Shown: in pieces, positions 36,836 through 43,723 of the stretch
Layout of the letters: each line of letters begins with the position of its first letter
Position numbering within the stretch: the stretch's first letter is position 1
Source of the DNA: Streptomyces hyaluromycini
Lineage (GTDB): Bacteria; Actinomycetota; Actinomycetes; Streptomycetales; Streptomycetaceae
Assembly (NCBI RefSeq): GCF_002217755.1
Contig: NZ_BCFL01000019.1
Coordinates: 680,712 to 744,711 of the forward strand
Reading direction: 5' to 3'
DNA length: 64,000 nt
Notes under the pieces: model-generated
What the model was told of the DNA's origin: nothing
Databases searched by the model: none
The model's input: only the letters and a program-made list of their open reading frames with translations
Position numbers and translations under genes: made by a program

Positions 36836-37816
36836 TCACTGCTCGTCGAAGAGGCTCGTCACCGAACCGTCCTCGAACACCTCACGCACCGCACTCGCGA
36901 TGGTCGGCGCGATCGACAGCACCGTGATCTTGTCCAGATCCCGGCTCAGCTCACCCGGCGTCGGCAGCGTGTTCGTCAGCACGAACTCGCTCACCCGCGA
37001 GTTCTTCAGCCGGTCCGCCGCCGGACCCGACAGCACACCGTGCGTCGCCGTCACGATGACGTCCTCCGCACCGTGCGCGAACAGCGCGTCCGCCGCCGCA
37101 CAGATCGTGCCACCCGTGTCGATCATGTCGTCGACCAGGACACACACGCGTCCCTTGACCTCACCCACGACCTCGTGGACGGTCACCTGGTTCGCCACGT
37201 CCTTGTCGCGCCGCTTGTGCACGATGGCGAGGGGCGCACCGAGCCGGTCGCACCAGCGGTCGGCCACCCGGACCCGGCCGGCGTCCGGGGACACGATCGT
37301 CAGCTTGTCCTTGTCCACCTTCGCGCCGACGTAGTCCGCGAGCAGCGGAAGCGCGAACAGGTGGTCCACCGGACCGTCGAAGAAGCCCTGGATCTGGTCC
37401 GTGTGCAGATCCACGGTCAGGATGCGGTCCGCGCCCGCCGTCTTCATCAGATCCGCGATCAGCCGCGCCGAGATCGGTTCACGACCGCGGTGCTTCTTGT
37501 CCTGCCGCGCGTAACCGTAGAAGGGCACGATCACCGTGACGGACCGCGCCGACGCGCGCTTCAGCGCGTCGATCATGATCAGTTGTTCCATGATCCACTG
37601 GTTGATCGGAGCCGTGTGGCTCTGGATCACGAAACAGTCGGCACCGCGCGCCGACTCCTGGTAGCGGACGTAGATCTCGCCGTTCGCGAAGTCGAAGGCC
37701 TTCGTCGGGACGACCCCGACACCCAGCTGGTGGGCGACCTCCTCGGCAAGCTCGGGGTGGGCGCGGCCGGAGAAGAACATCATCTTCTTCTCGCCGGTCG
37801 TCTTGAACCCGGTCAC
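36836..37816 (-). CDS. prs: Ribose-phosphate pyrophosphokinase
   Basis: A 326-residue class I PRPP synthase that makes PRPP for nucleotide, His and Trp synthesis. Motifs: FSGRAHPELAEEVA at the N-terminus, GEIYVRYQESARGADCFVIQS, the flexible-loop region FYGYARQDKKHRGREPISA, the LTVDLHTDQIQGFF signature and the PRPP-binding VLVDDMIDTGGTI (about residues 225-240). GTG at 37816 is the start. It lies downstream of glmU with a 141 bp gap. Confidence 0.97.
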   Translation of the reverse strand: MTGFKTTGEKKMMFFSGRAHPELAEEVAHQLGVGVVPTKAFDFANGEIYVRYQESARGADCFVIQSHTAPINQWIMEQLIMIDALKRASARSVTVIVPFYGYARQDKKHRGREPISARLIADLMKTAGADRILTVDLHTDQIQGFFDGPVDHLFALPLLADYVGAKVDKDKLTIVSPDAGRVRVADRWCDRLGAPLAIVHKRRDKDVANQVTVHEVVGEVKGRVCVLVDDMIDTGGTICAAADALFAHGAEDVIVTATHGVLSGPAADRLKNSRVSEFVLTNTLPTPGELSRDLDKITVLSIAPTIASAVREVFEDGSVTSLFDEQ

Positions 37817-37957
37817 AGCACTGTCTCCTCAGAGGTTTCTCAGCCGTACAGCTGGATCTCCAGCGCCCTGTGTGCCGGGCGCGGGAGGCCGAATCAGCTG
37901 GTTAGGTGCGGGTGTGCACTTATCACGGTACGACGTCTTCGGCGCACCTGTTTCCGG

Positions 37958-39406
37958 TCAGTCCTCGCTCACGCCCCGCCGGGAAGCCGCCTCGGCCGCC
38001 TTCGCCGCCGAGCTCCCCGGACGCTTCCGCGCCACCCAACCCTCGATATTCCGCTGCTGACCGCGGGCCACGGCCAGCGAACCGGGCGGCACATCCTTCG
38101 TGATCACAGACCCGGCGGCGGTGTACGCACCGTCCCCGATCGTGACAGGCGCCACAAACATGTTGTCCGAACCCGTCTTGCAGTGCGACCCGACGGTGGT
38201 GTGGTGCTTGCTCTCGCCGTCGTAGTTCACGAACACGCTCGCCGCACCGATGTTCGAGTACTCGCCGATCGTCGCGTCACCCACATAGGAGAGATGCGGA
38301 ATCTTCGTCCCCTCCCCGATCGACGCGTTCTTCGTCTCCACGTACGTACCGATCTTGCCCTTTGCTCCCAGCCGGGTCCCCGGCCGCAGATAGGCGTACG
38401 GTCCCACAGACGCGTCCGCGCCGACATGGGCGGAATCGGACACCGTGTTGTTCACCCGCGCCCCCGCACCCACCCGGGTGTCCTTCAGCCGGCTGTTCGG
38501 CCCGACCTCGGCGCCCTGCGCCAGATGCGTCGAACCGAGCAACTGCGTCCCCGGATGGACGACGGCGTCCTGCTCGAAGGTCACCGTCACGTCCACCCAC
38601 GTCGTCGCCGGGTCCACGACGGTCACGCCGTCCAGCATCGCCCGCTCCAGCAACCGGTCGTTGAGGATGCGGCGCGCCTGAGCCAGCTGCACCCGGTTGT
38701 TGATCCCGGCGATCTCCCGGTGGTCGCCGGCCACCGAGGCCCCCACCCGGTGCCCGGCCTCCCGCAGGATCCCGAGCACGTCGGTCAGGTACTCCTCGCC
38801 CTGGCTGTTGTCCGTCCGCACCTTCCCCAGCGCGTCCGCCAGCAGCCGGCCGTCGAACGCGAACACCCCGGAGTTGATCTCCCGGATCGCCCGCTGCGCC
38901 TCGGAGGCGTCCTTGTGCTCCACGATGGCCGTCACCGCACCGGAGGCGGCGTCGCGCACGATCCGGCCGTAACCGGTCGCGTCCGGCACCTCGGCGGTCA
39001 GCACGGTCACCGCGTTGCCGTCGCCGTGATGCGTCCCGGCGAGCCGCTTCAACGTCTCCCCGGTCAGCAGCGGGGTGTCCCCGCAGACCACGACAACGGT
39101 CCCGTCGACCGCCCCGCCCAGCTCCTCCAGCGCCATCCGCACGGCGTGCCCGGTGCCGTTCTGCCGCTCCTGCACGGCGGTACGGACGGCGGCGTCGACC
39201 TCACCGAGATGCGCGGCGACCTGCTCGCGCGCGTGCCCGACGACGACGACCAGGTTCTCGGGGTCCAACTCACGGGAGGCGGCGAGCACATGACCCACCA
39301 GGGAACGGCCACAGATCTCATGCAGGACCTTCGGTGTGGCCGACTTCATACGGGTGCCCTCACCCGCTGCGAGAACGACGACGGCTGCCGGGCGAATGGC
39401 GCTCAC
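37958..39406 (-). CDS. glmU: Bifunctional GlmU uridylyltransferase/acetyltransferase
   Basis: A 482-residue enzyme that acetylates GlcN-1-P and converts GlcNAc-1-P to UDP-GlcNAc for peptidoglycan. The N-terminal pyrophosphorylase domain has the LAAGEGTRMKSATPKVLH motif (about residues 13-30) and VVCGDTPLL. The C-terminal part is a left-handed beta-helix of hexapeptide repeats (about 265-450) including the YLRPGTRLGAKGKIGTYVETKNA and acetyl-CoA site region. A short Ala-rich tail follows. GTG at 39406 starts at the conserved AIRPAAVVVLAAG. tRNA-Gln lies just upstream. Confidence 0.97.
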   Translation of the reverse strand: MSAIRPAAVVVLAAGEGTRMKSATPKVLHEICGRSLVGHVLAASRELDPENLVVVVGHAREQVAAHLGEVDAAVRTAVQERQNGTGHAVRMALEELGGAVDGTVVVVCGDTPLLTGETLKRLAGTHHGDGNAVTVLTAEVPDATGYGRIVRDAASGAVTAIVEHKDASEAQRAIREINSGVFAFDGRLLADALGKVRTDNSQGEEYLTDVLGILREAGHRVGASVAGDHREIAGINNRVQLAQARRILNDRLLERAMLDGVTVVDPATTWVDVTVTFEQDAVVHPGTQLLGSTHLAQGAEVGPNSRLKDTRVGAGARVNNTVSDSAHVGADASVGPYAYLRPGTRLGAKGKIGTYVETKNASIGEGTKIPHLSYVGDATIGEYSNIGAASVFVNYDGESKHHTTVGSHCKTGSDNMFVAPVTIGDGAYTAAGSVITKDVPPGSLAVARGQQRNIEGWVARKRPGSSAAKAAEAASRRGVSED

Positions 39407-39489
39407 GGAGTTGCCCTTCGGCTTTTTGGATGGGTGGGGGTGACATCCGCAGGATACCGGGGCGTTTCGTGGGGGACATGAGAGCGGGC

Positions 39490-39507
39490 CCTGACGGTGC
39501 TGTCAGG
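39490..39507 (-). terminator. Hairpin after tRNA-Gln
   Basis: CCTGAC-ggtgct-GTCAGG lies 15 bases beyond the tRNA 3' end in its direction of transcription; flanking GGGC/ACCC bases extend the stem imperfectly. Confidence 0.65.
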
Positions 39508-39521
39508 ACCCGAACCGAGCA

Positions 39522-39596
39522 TGGCTCCCCCGCCAGGACTCGAACCCGGACAGATGGCACCAAAAGCCACAGTGCTGCCAATTACACCACGGGGGA
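39522..39596 (-). tRNA. tRNA-Gln (anticodon TTG)
   Basis: Read on the minus strand: acceptor TCCCCCG pairs with CGGGGGA; D-arm GTGT/GCAC with an AATTGGCA loop; anticodon stem GTGGC/GCCAT with loop TTTTGGT, giving anticodon TTG (positions 34-36) for Gln CAA codons; T-arm CCGGGTTCGAGTCCTGG with the invariant TTCGA. The discriminator is G and CCA is encoded (39522-39524). The mature body is 72 nt plus CCA. Confidence 0.95.
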
Positions 39597-39950
39597 ACGT
39601 TCTCGACTGAACCGGACATTTAGCCAGGTCGCCGAGTGGCGCTCCCTACTATGCCGTACCGGGTGCCCTCGATGCGACGGTACGGATCCGCGCTCCGCGG
39701 GACGCCGATCGCGAGCCAACCCCCCATGGGCTCCGCCGACGTTGGTGCGGACCGTGTCCCGGCACTTGTCCTGGGGTGCGCCACGGACATGCCGTCCGGT
39801 CGGAATGGCTGATTCCGTGCTCGAACGTGCGGGGTTCGGCAGTTCGAGGGATACCTGGGGGTTTCGGTGTTGTTCGGTTACGGAGTGTGGTGTAGGCGAG
39901 TAGACGAAACTCACCGGAAAAGCCCACCCCTGCGCCCGTAGGCTGGAGGC
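39597..39950. other. Gene-free region between tRNA-Gln and histidine kinase
   Basis: This 354 bp contains the promoter of tRNA-Gln (minus) near its left end and that of the kinase (plus) near 39860-39930, where the DNA is A/T-richer (GTTCGGTTACGG...GTGTAGGCGAG). I see no convincing small gene; open frames here have no RBS or coding bias. Confidence 0.5.
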
Positions 39951-41270
39951 ATGACCACGACGGGGGCAGACCGCGCGACGGCCTTGAGCGGGCCGTGGTG
40001 GTGGTCGCGGTGGCGTAGTGCGGTTCTGGACGTGGGGCTCGCACTGGTGTCGGCGCTGGAGTGCGCCGCGGAGGGGATTCCGTTCGCGCGGGACGCGGGG
40101 ATCCCGGTGTCGGCGGGGATCGTGTTCGGTCTGCTGGCCGGTTCCGTACTGGTGCTGCGCCGGAAGTGGCCGATCGCCGTGGTGCTGGTCGCGATCGCGA
40201 TCACGCCGGCCCAGATGGGTTTCCTGATGGGCATCGTCGGCCTCTACACCCTCGCCGCGGCGGAGCTGCCGCGGCGGATCATCGTGGCGCTGGCCGGGAT
40301 GTCGCTGGTCGGGACGATGATCGTGACGTTCGTGCGGGTGAAGCAGGACATGGCGCGGGGGGATCTGACGCTGGGGGACTGGTTCGTGCCCTTCGCGGCG
40401 GTGACGACCTCGCTGGGCCTGACCGCTCCGCCGGTGCTGCTGGGGTTGTACGTGGGTGCGCGGCGGCGGCTGATGGAGAGCCTGCGGGAGCGGGCGGACA
40501 GTCTGGAGCGGGAGCTTCAGCTGCTCGCGGAGCGGGCGGAGGAGCGTGCGGAGTGGGCGCGGGGCGAGGAGCGGACGCGGATCGCGCGGGAGATGCATGA
40601 CGTGGTCGCGCACCGGGTGTCGTTGATGGTGGTGCATGCGGCGGCGTTGCAGGCGGTGGCGCGCAAGGATCCCGAGAAGGCGGTGCGGAACGCGGCGCTG
40701 GTGGGGGACATGGGGCGCCAGGCGTTGACGGAGCTGCGGGAGATGCTGGGGGTGCTGCGGTCGGGAGAGGCTGCGCAGCGGCGTACGGTGCCGGTTTCCG
40801 CGTCGGCCTCGGTGCCGTTGGCCGCCGTGGGGGTGGCGGCCGCCGCGGCGGCTTCGCGCGTGGTGGAGGAGGACGGGCCGTGGCTGTCGGAGCTGGAGGT
40901 GCTGATCGGGCAGTCGGCGGCGGCGGGGATGGTGGTGGATCTGTCGGTCGAGGGCGCTGTGCGGTCGTACACGGCGGTGATCGAGCAGACGGCGTTCCGG
41001 GTGGTGCAGGAGGCGCTGACGAACGTCCACAAGCACGCGGCGGGCGCGAAGACGCATGTGCGGCTGGCGCACCGGGTGGCGGAGATCGCGATGCAGGTGG
41101 AGAACGAGCCGCCGCCGGAGCCGGCCTCGGCGGCGTCGGCGGGGTTGCCGTCGGGTGGGAACGGTCTGGTGGGGATGCGTGAGCGGGTGCTGGGGCTGGG
41201 CGGGGTGTTCGTGTCGGGGCCGACCGATGCCGGGGGTTTTCGGGTGTCGGCGGTGATTCCGGCGGCCTGA
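39951..41270 (+). CDS. NarL-type sensor histidine kinase (orphan)
   Basis: A 439-residue membrane kinase with about five TM helices in the first 170 residues, a coiled linker, a HisKA_3 dimerisation domain with H-box ERTRIAREMHDVVAHRVSLMVVHA (phospho-acceptor His in MHDVVAH, near residue 216) and an HATPase domain with N-box VVQEALTNVHKHA and G-box GNGLVGMRERV. This is the NarX/DesK-like group that normally pairs with a LuxR response regulator, but none is adjacent. The regulators at 20202 and 27079 are possible partners only by class. ATG at 39951 follows GGAGGC. Confidence 0.92.
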   Translation: MTTTGADRATALSGPWWWSRWRSAVLDVGLALVSALECAAEGIPFARDAGIPVSAGIVFGLLAGSVLVLRRKWPIAVVLVAIAITPAQMGFLMGIVGLYTLAAAELPRRIIVALAGMSLVGTMIVTFVRVKQDMARGDLTLGDWFVPFAAVTTSLGLTAPPVLLGLYVGARRRLMESLRERADSLERELQLLAERAEERAEWARGEERTRIAREMHDVVAHRVSLMVVHAAALQAVARKDPEKAVRNAALVGDMGRQALTELREMLGVLRSGEAAQRRTVPVSASASVPLAAVGVAAAAAASRVVEEDGPWLSELEVLIGQSAAAGMVVDLSVEGAVRSYTAVIEQTAFRVVQEALTNVHKHAAGAKTHVRLAHRVAEIAMQVENEPPPEPASAASAGLPSGGNGLVGMRERVLGLGGVFVSGPTDAGGFRVSAVIPAA

Positions 41271-41278
41271 CCCGTCGG

Positions 41279-41812
41279 TTACGACTGGGTGGTGAGGCGC
41301 TGGGGTTCGACGCCCGCGATGAGGGCGGTCAGGGCGTGGTCGATGTCGGGGCCGAGGTACCAGTCGCCGGTGTGGTCGAGGGTGTAGACACGGCCCTCGG
41401 CGTCGATGGCGAGGAGGGAGTGGGTGTCGGTCTCCGCGCCGAGGGGGCAGACCTCGGTGTCGAGGGCGCGGCCGAGGTCGCCGAGGGTGCGGGCGAGGTG
41501 CAGGCCGTGCAGGGGGTCGATGTGGAGGGTGGCGGGGGCGATCTGGCGGCCGGTGCCGGCGGGGTTGACGTGCAGGCCGCCGAACTCGGCCCAGGCCTCC
41601 ACCGCGGCGGGGAAGACGGCGTGCCGGTGTCCGGCGGGTGAGGCGTGGTCGCGCAGGGCGTCGGCCCAGACCTCGGCCTGTTTTATGTCCCAGCGTCCGG
41701 GTTGCCAGCCGGCGGCGCGCAGGGCTGCGTCGACGGGCGCGGAGAAGCGCGACGGGGATCCCCCCGGTCGCGCGAAGCCGAGACTCGGGGATGAGGTGCG
41801 GTCGGCGTGCAT
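41279..41812 (-). CDS. SUKH-3 domain immunity-type protein
   Basis: A 177-residue protein with a SUKH-3-type (SMI1/KNR4 superfamily) fold: FSAPVDAALRAAGWQPGRWDIKQAEVWADALRD, the AEFGGLHVNPAGTGRQIAPATLHIDPLHG stretch, and the LLAIDAEGRVYTLDHTGDWYLGPDIDHALTALIAG end. SUKH proteins are immunity factors against nuclease and deaminase toxins. It follows the YwqJ-type deaminase gene by 72 bp on the same strand, the expected pairing. The first 20 residues (MHADRTSSPSLGFARPGGSP) are encoded by a dispersed palindromic repeat and are probably a recent extension. Start ATG 41812 with GAAGG upstream. Confidence 0.85.
   Translation of the reverse strand: MHADRTSSPSLGFARPGGSPSRFSAPVDAALRAAGWQPGRWDIKQAEVWADALRDHASPAGHRHAVFPAAVEAWAEFGGLHVNPAGTGRQIAPATLHIDPLHGLHLARTLGDLGRALDTEVCPLGAETDTHSLLAIDAEGRVYTLDHTGDWYLGPDIDHALTALIAGVEPQRLTTQS
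41754..41795. repeat. Palindromic element within SUKH-3 coding sequence
   Basis: GGGGATCCCCCC, then GGTCGCGCGAAGCCGAGACT, then CGGGGATGAGG. It matches the plan of the element at 35926-35968. It encodes residues of about 6-20 of the SUKH-3 protein in frame. Confidence 0.75.
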
Positions 41813-41884
41813 CTGCCCTTCGATCGTCCTGGTTCGTGTGCGGGTGCGTGTGCGGGTGCTCGGTGTCTGTGGGGTGGGGGCGCG

Positions 41885-42424
41885 TCAGGCGTCGGTGGTG
41901 GTGGGGTCGACGACGCGGACGCCGAAGTGGGCGGTGAGGGCGGCGCAGGCCCGGCAGGGGGCCGCGAAGCTGCCGTGCAGGGGGTCGCCGTCCTCGCGTA
42001 TGCGGCGGGCGGTGAGTTTGGCCTGTTTGAGGGCCTTGCGGGCTTCGCCGTTGGTCATGGGTTTGCGCAGGGCGCGTTTGCTGCGGGCGGCGTCGGCCAC
42101 GCCGATGTGGCGTGAGATGAGGATGGCTTCGGCGCAGCGGCCGGTGAAGCGGTCGCGTTGTCCGCTGGGGAGGGTGTCGAGGAACTCCTGGACCAGCGGG
42201 TGCAGCGGGGGCGGCTGGTCGCCGCGGGCGGCGGTGCCGGTGAGGGTGGCGCCGCGGACGGAGAGGGCGGCGGCGACGGTGGGCAGGATGCCGTCGCGGC
42301 GGTGCTGGAGGGTGGGCGCGGGAGGTATTTCGCTGCTGCTCCAGCCGATGCGGGGGTCGCCGTTGAGGGCGCCGTGGTTGGCGCCGGACATGGCGGTGTG
42401 TGGTCCCGTCTGTGTGGCGTTCAT
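41885..42424 (-). CDS. YwqJ-type nucleic-acid deaminase domain protein
   Basis: A 179-residue protein with the zinc-deaminase signature of the YwqJ/polymorphic-toxin group: GRC97AE99 in the first helix and APC157RAC160 in the second, giving three Cys ligands and the catalytic Glu. The first 70 residues are Pro/Gly-rich and disordered-looking; residues 72-179 form the deaminase domain, followed by the FGVRVVDP strand. There is no signal peptide or secretion domain (no WXG, LXG or TAT leader), so it seems to act inside the cell or be delivered by an unknown route. ATG at 42424 follows GGGAGGGG. SUKH-3 lies downstream; the WHH-SUKH gene is divergent. Confidence 0.85.
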   Translation of the reverse strand: MNATQTGPHTAMSGANHGALNGDPRIGWSSSEIPPAPTLQHRRDGILPTVAAALSVRGATLTGTAARGDQPPPLHPLVQEFLDTLPSGQRDRFTGRCAEAILISRHIGVADAARSKRALRKPMTNGEARKALKQAKLTARRIREDGDPLHGSFAAPCRACAALTAHFGVRVVDPTTTDA

Positions 42425-42465
42425 GATCGTCTTCCCCTCCCGGGCATCCCCCCGAAAGTCACAGA

Positions 42466-42526
42466 CTGCCAAATCCCGTGGCGGGTGCGGAAGCTGGGGC
42501 GGTGCGACACGCCCGGGTTTGGGCAG
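42466..42526. promoter_or_regulatory. Inverted repeat in divergent toxin/immunity promoter
   Basis: CTGCCAAATCCCG (42466-42478) and CGGGTTTGGGCAG (42514-42526) are complementary at 11 of 13 positions across a 35-base spacer. GTCAC/GTGAC (42530, 42541) lies beside it. The 298-bp gap between the deaminase and WHH-SUKH starts holds no gene, so this may be a looped or paired operator for both transcripts. Confidence 0.45.
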
Positions 42527-42722
42527 GCTGTCACGGCGGGGTGACGGCTGGTCACTGAACCGGAGGGCCGGTGACCGGGGTTCGTGTACCGCATAGGCTG
42601 TCGGCACCGCGATGGGCGCGGTCGACGCGTCTGGGACGTGGGAGAGACAGCCGGATACGGGCCGTGGCGCGCCGCAGGGGTGTGGTGTCGGTTCGTACAG
42701 AGTGCCGCAGGGGGCAACCGTC

Positions 42723-43715
42723 ATGACGACAGGTCGGCTCGGGCAGCAAGCCGCGCCGCCGAACGCGGCCTATGCCGGGCAGGTCGTGCATTTCCCGGAT
42801 CCGGTCCGGGCGGCACGTCACCCGAGAGGGGTACGGATCGACGAGCATGGCTACCCCGACTTCTCGCCCTACGCGCGCGCGGCGGCGGAGATCGCCGATC
42901 CGCCGGAGGGTTTCGGGGTCGACGAGTTGCGGCTGACGGACTTCGTGTCCGCGAACGCGGTGCTGTCGGCTTCGGGCCATGAACTGTGGGACACGGTGCC
43001 GGCGGTGGCGACGCCGCACGGCTGGACGTGGCACCACGTGGTGGGGTCGCGGCGGCTGGAGCTGGTCCCGGTCGAGGTGAAGGCGCTGCTGCGGCATCAC
43101 GGCGGGGTGGCGACGGCGCGGGTGGACCACAACAAGCGGGGGACGCGGCCGTTGCAGGAGACGCGTCCGGCGCACTTCGGGCTGCCGAAGTCGGGTGTGG
43201 CGGTGTCGGAGTCGCAGGTGCAGGGGGTCGAGGAGGATCTCGGGTACCGGCTGCCGGGTGCCTACCGTTCGTTCCTGAAGGCGGCGGGCGGCTGTGCGCC
43301 GGTGGGCACGGCGCTGGACGCCGGCCTCGGACTGCTGCTGGACCAGCCGTTCTTCACGGTCCGCGACGAGGCCGCGGTGAACGACCTCGTGTACGTCAAC
43401 AAGTGCCTGCGCGACCATCTGACCAAGGACTACCTGGGTGTCACCTTCGTGCAGGGCGGTCTGCTCGCGGTGAAGGTGAAGGGCGACCGGCTGGGTTCGG
43501 TGTGGTTCTGCGCGTACGACGACGCGCGTGACGTGGATCCGGGGTGGTCGCCGGCGGAGCGGGTGGAGCGTCTGCTGCTGCCGTGCGGTGAGGACTTCGA
43601 CGTGTTCCTGTCGCGGCTGGCGGGGTCTCCGCCGGAGTTGGTGACGGTGGCGAACCTGATGGTCGACGGTGGTTTCGCGCGTGCCGCTTCGGTCGGCTCG
43701 GGTTCGGGGGAGTGA
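42723..43715 (+). CDS. WHH nuclease domain fused to SUKH (SMI1/KNR4) domain
   Basis: A 330-residue two-domain protein. Residues of about 35-130 match the WHH branch of the HNH/EndoVII nuclease superfamily found in polymorphic toxins: GVRIDEHGYPDFSPYA, a DFVSAN element, GWTWHH (His104, His105) and RRLELVPVEV...RHHGG (His125/126). Residues of about 158-300 form a SUKH/SMI1-KNR4 domain (SESQVQGVEEDLGYRLPGAYRSFLKAAGG through LLLPCGEDFDVFLSRL). Toxin-type and immunity-type domains thus share one chain. There is no signal peptide. ATG at 42723 has AGGGGGCAAC upstream. The stop is 8 bp before the next gene ATG, so they are co-transcribed. Confidence 0.85.
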   Translation: MTTGRLGQQAAPPNAAYAGQVVHFPDPVRAARHPRGVRIDEHGYPDFSPYARAAAEIADPPEGFGVDELRLTDFVSANAVLSASGHELWDTVPAVATPHGWTWHHVVGSRRLELVPVEVKALLRHHGGVATARVDHNKRGTRPLQETRPAHFGLPKSGVAVSESQVQGVEEDLGYRLPGAYRSFLKAAGGCAPVGTALDAGLGLLLDQPFFTVRDEAAVNDLVYVNKCLRDHLTKDYLGVTFVQGGLLAVKVKGDRLGSVWFCAYDDARDVDPGWSPAERVERLLLPCGEDFDVFLSRLAGSPPELVTVANLMVDGGFARAASVGSGSGE

Positions 43716-43723
43716 GGTCCGGC

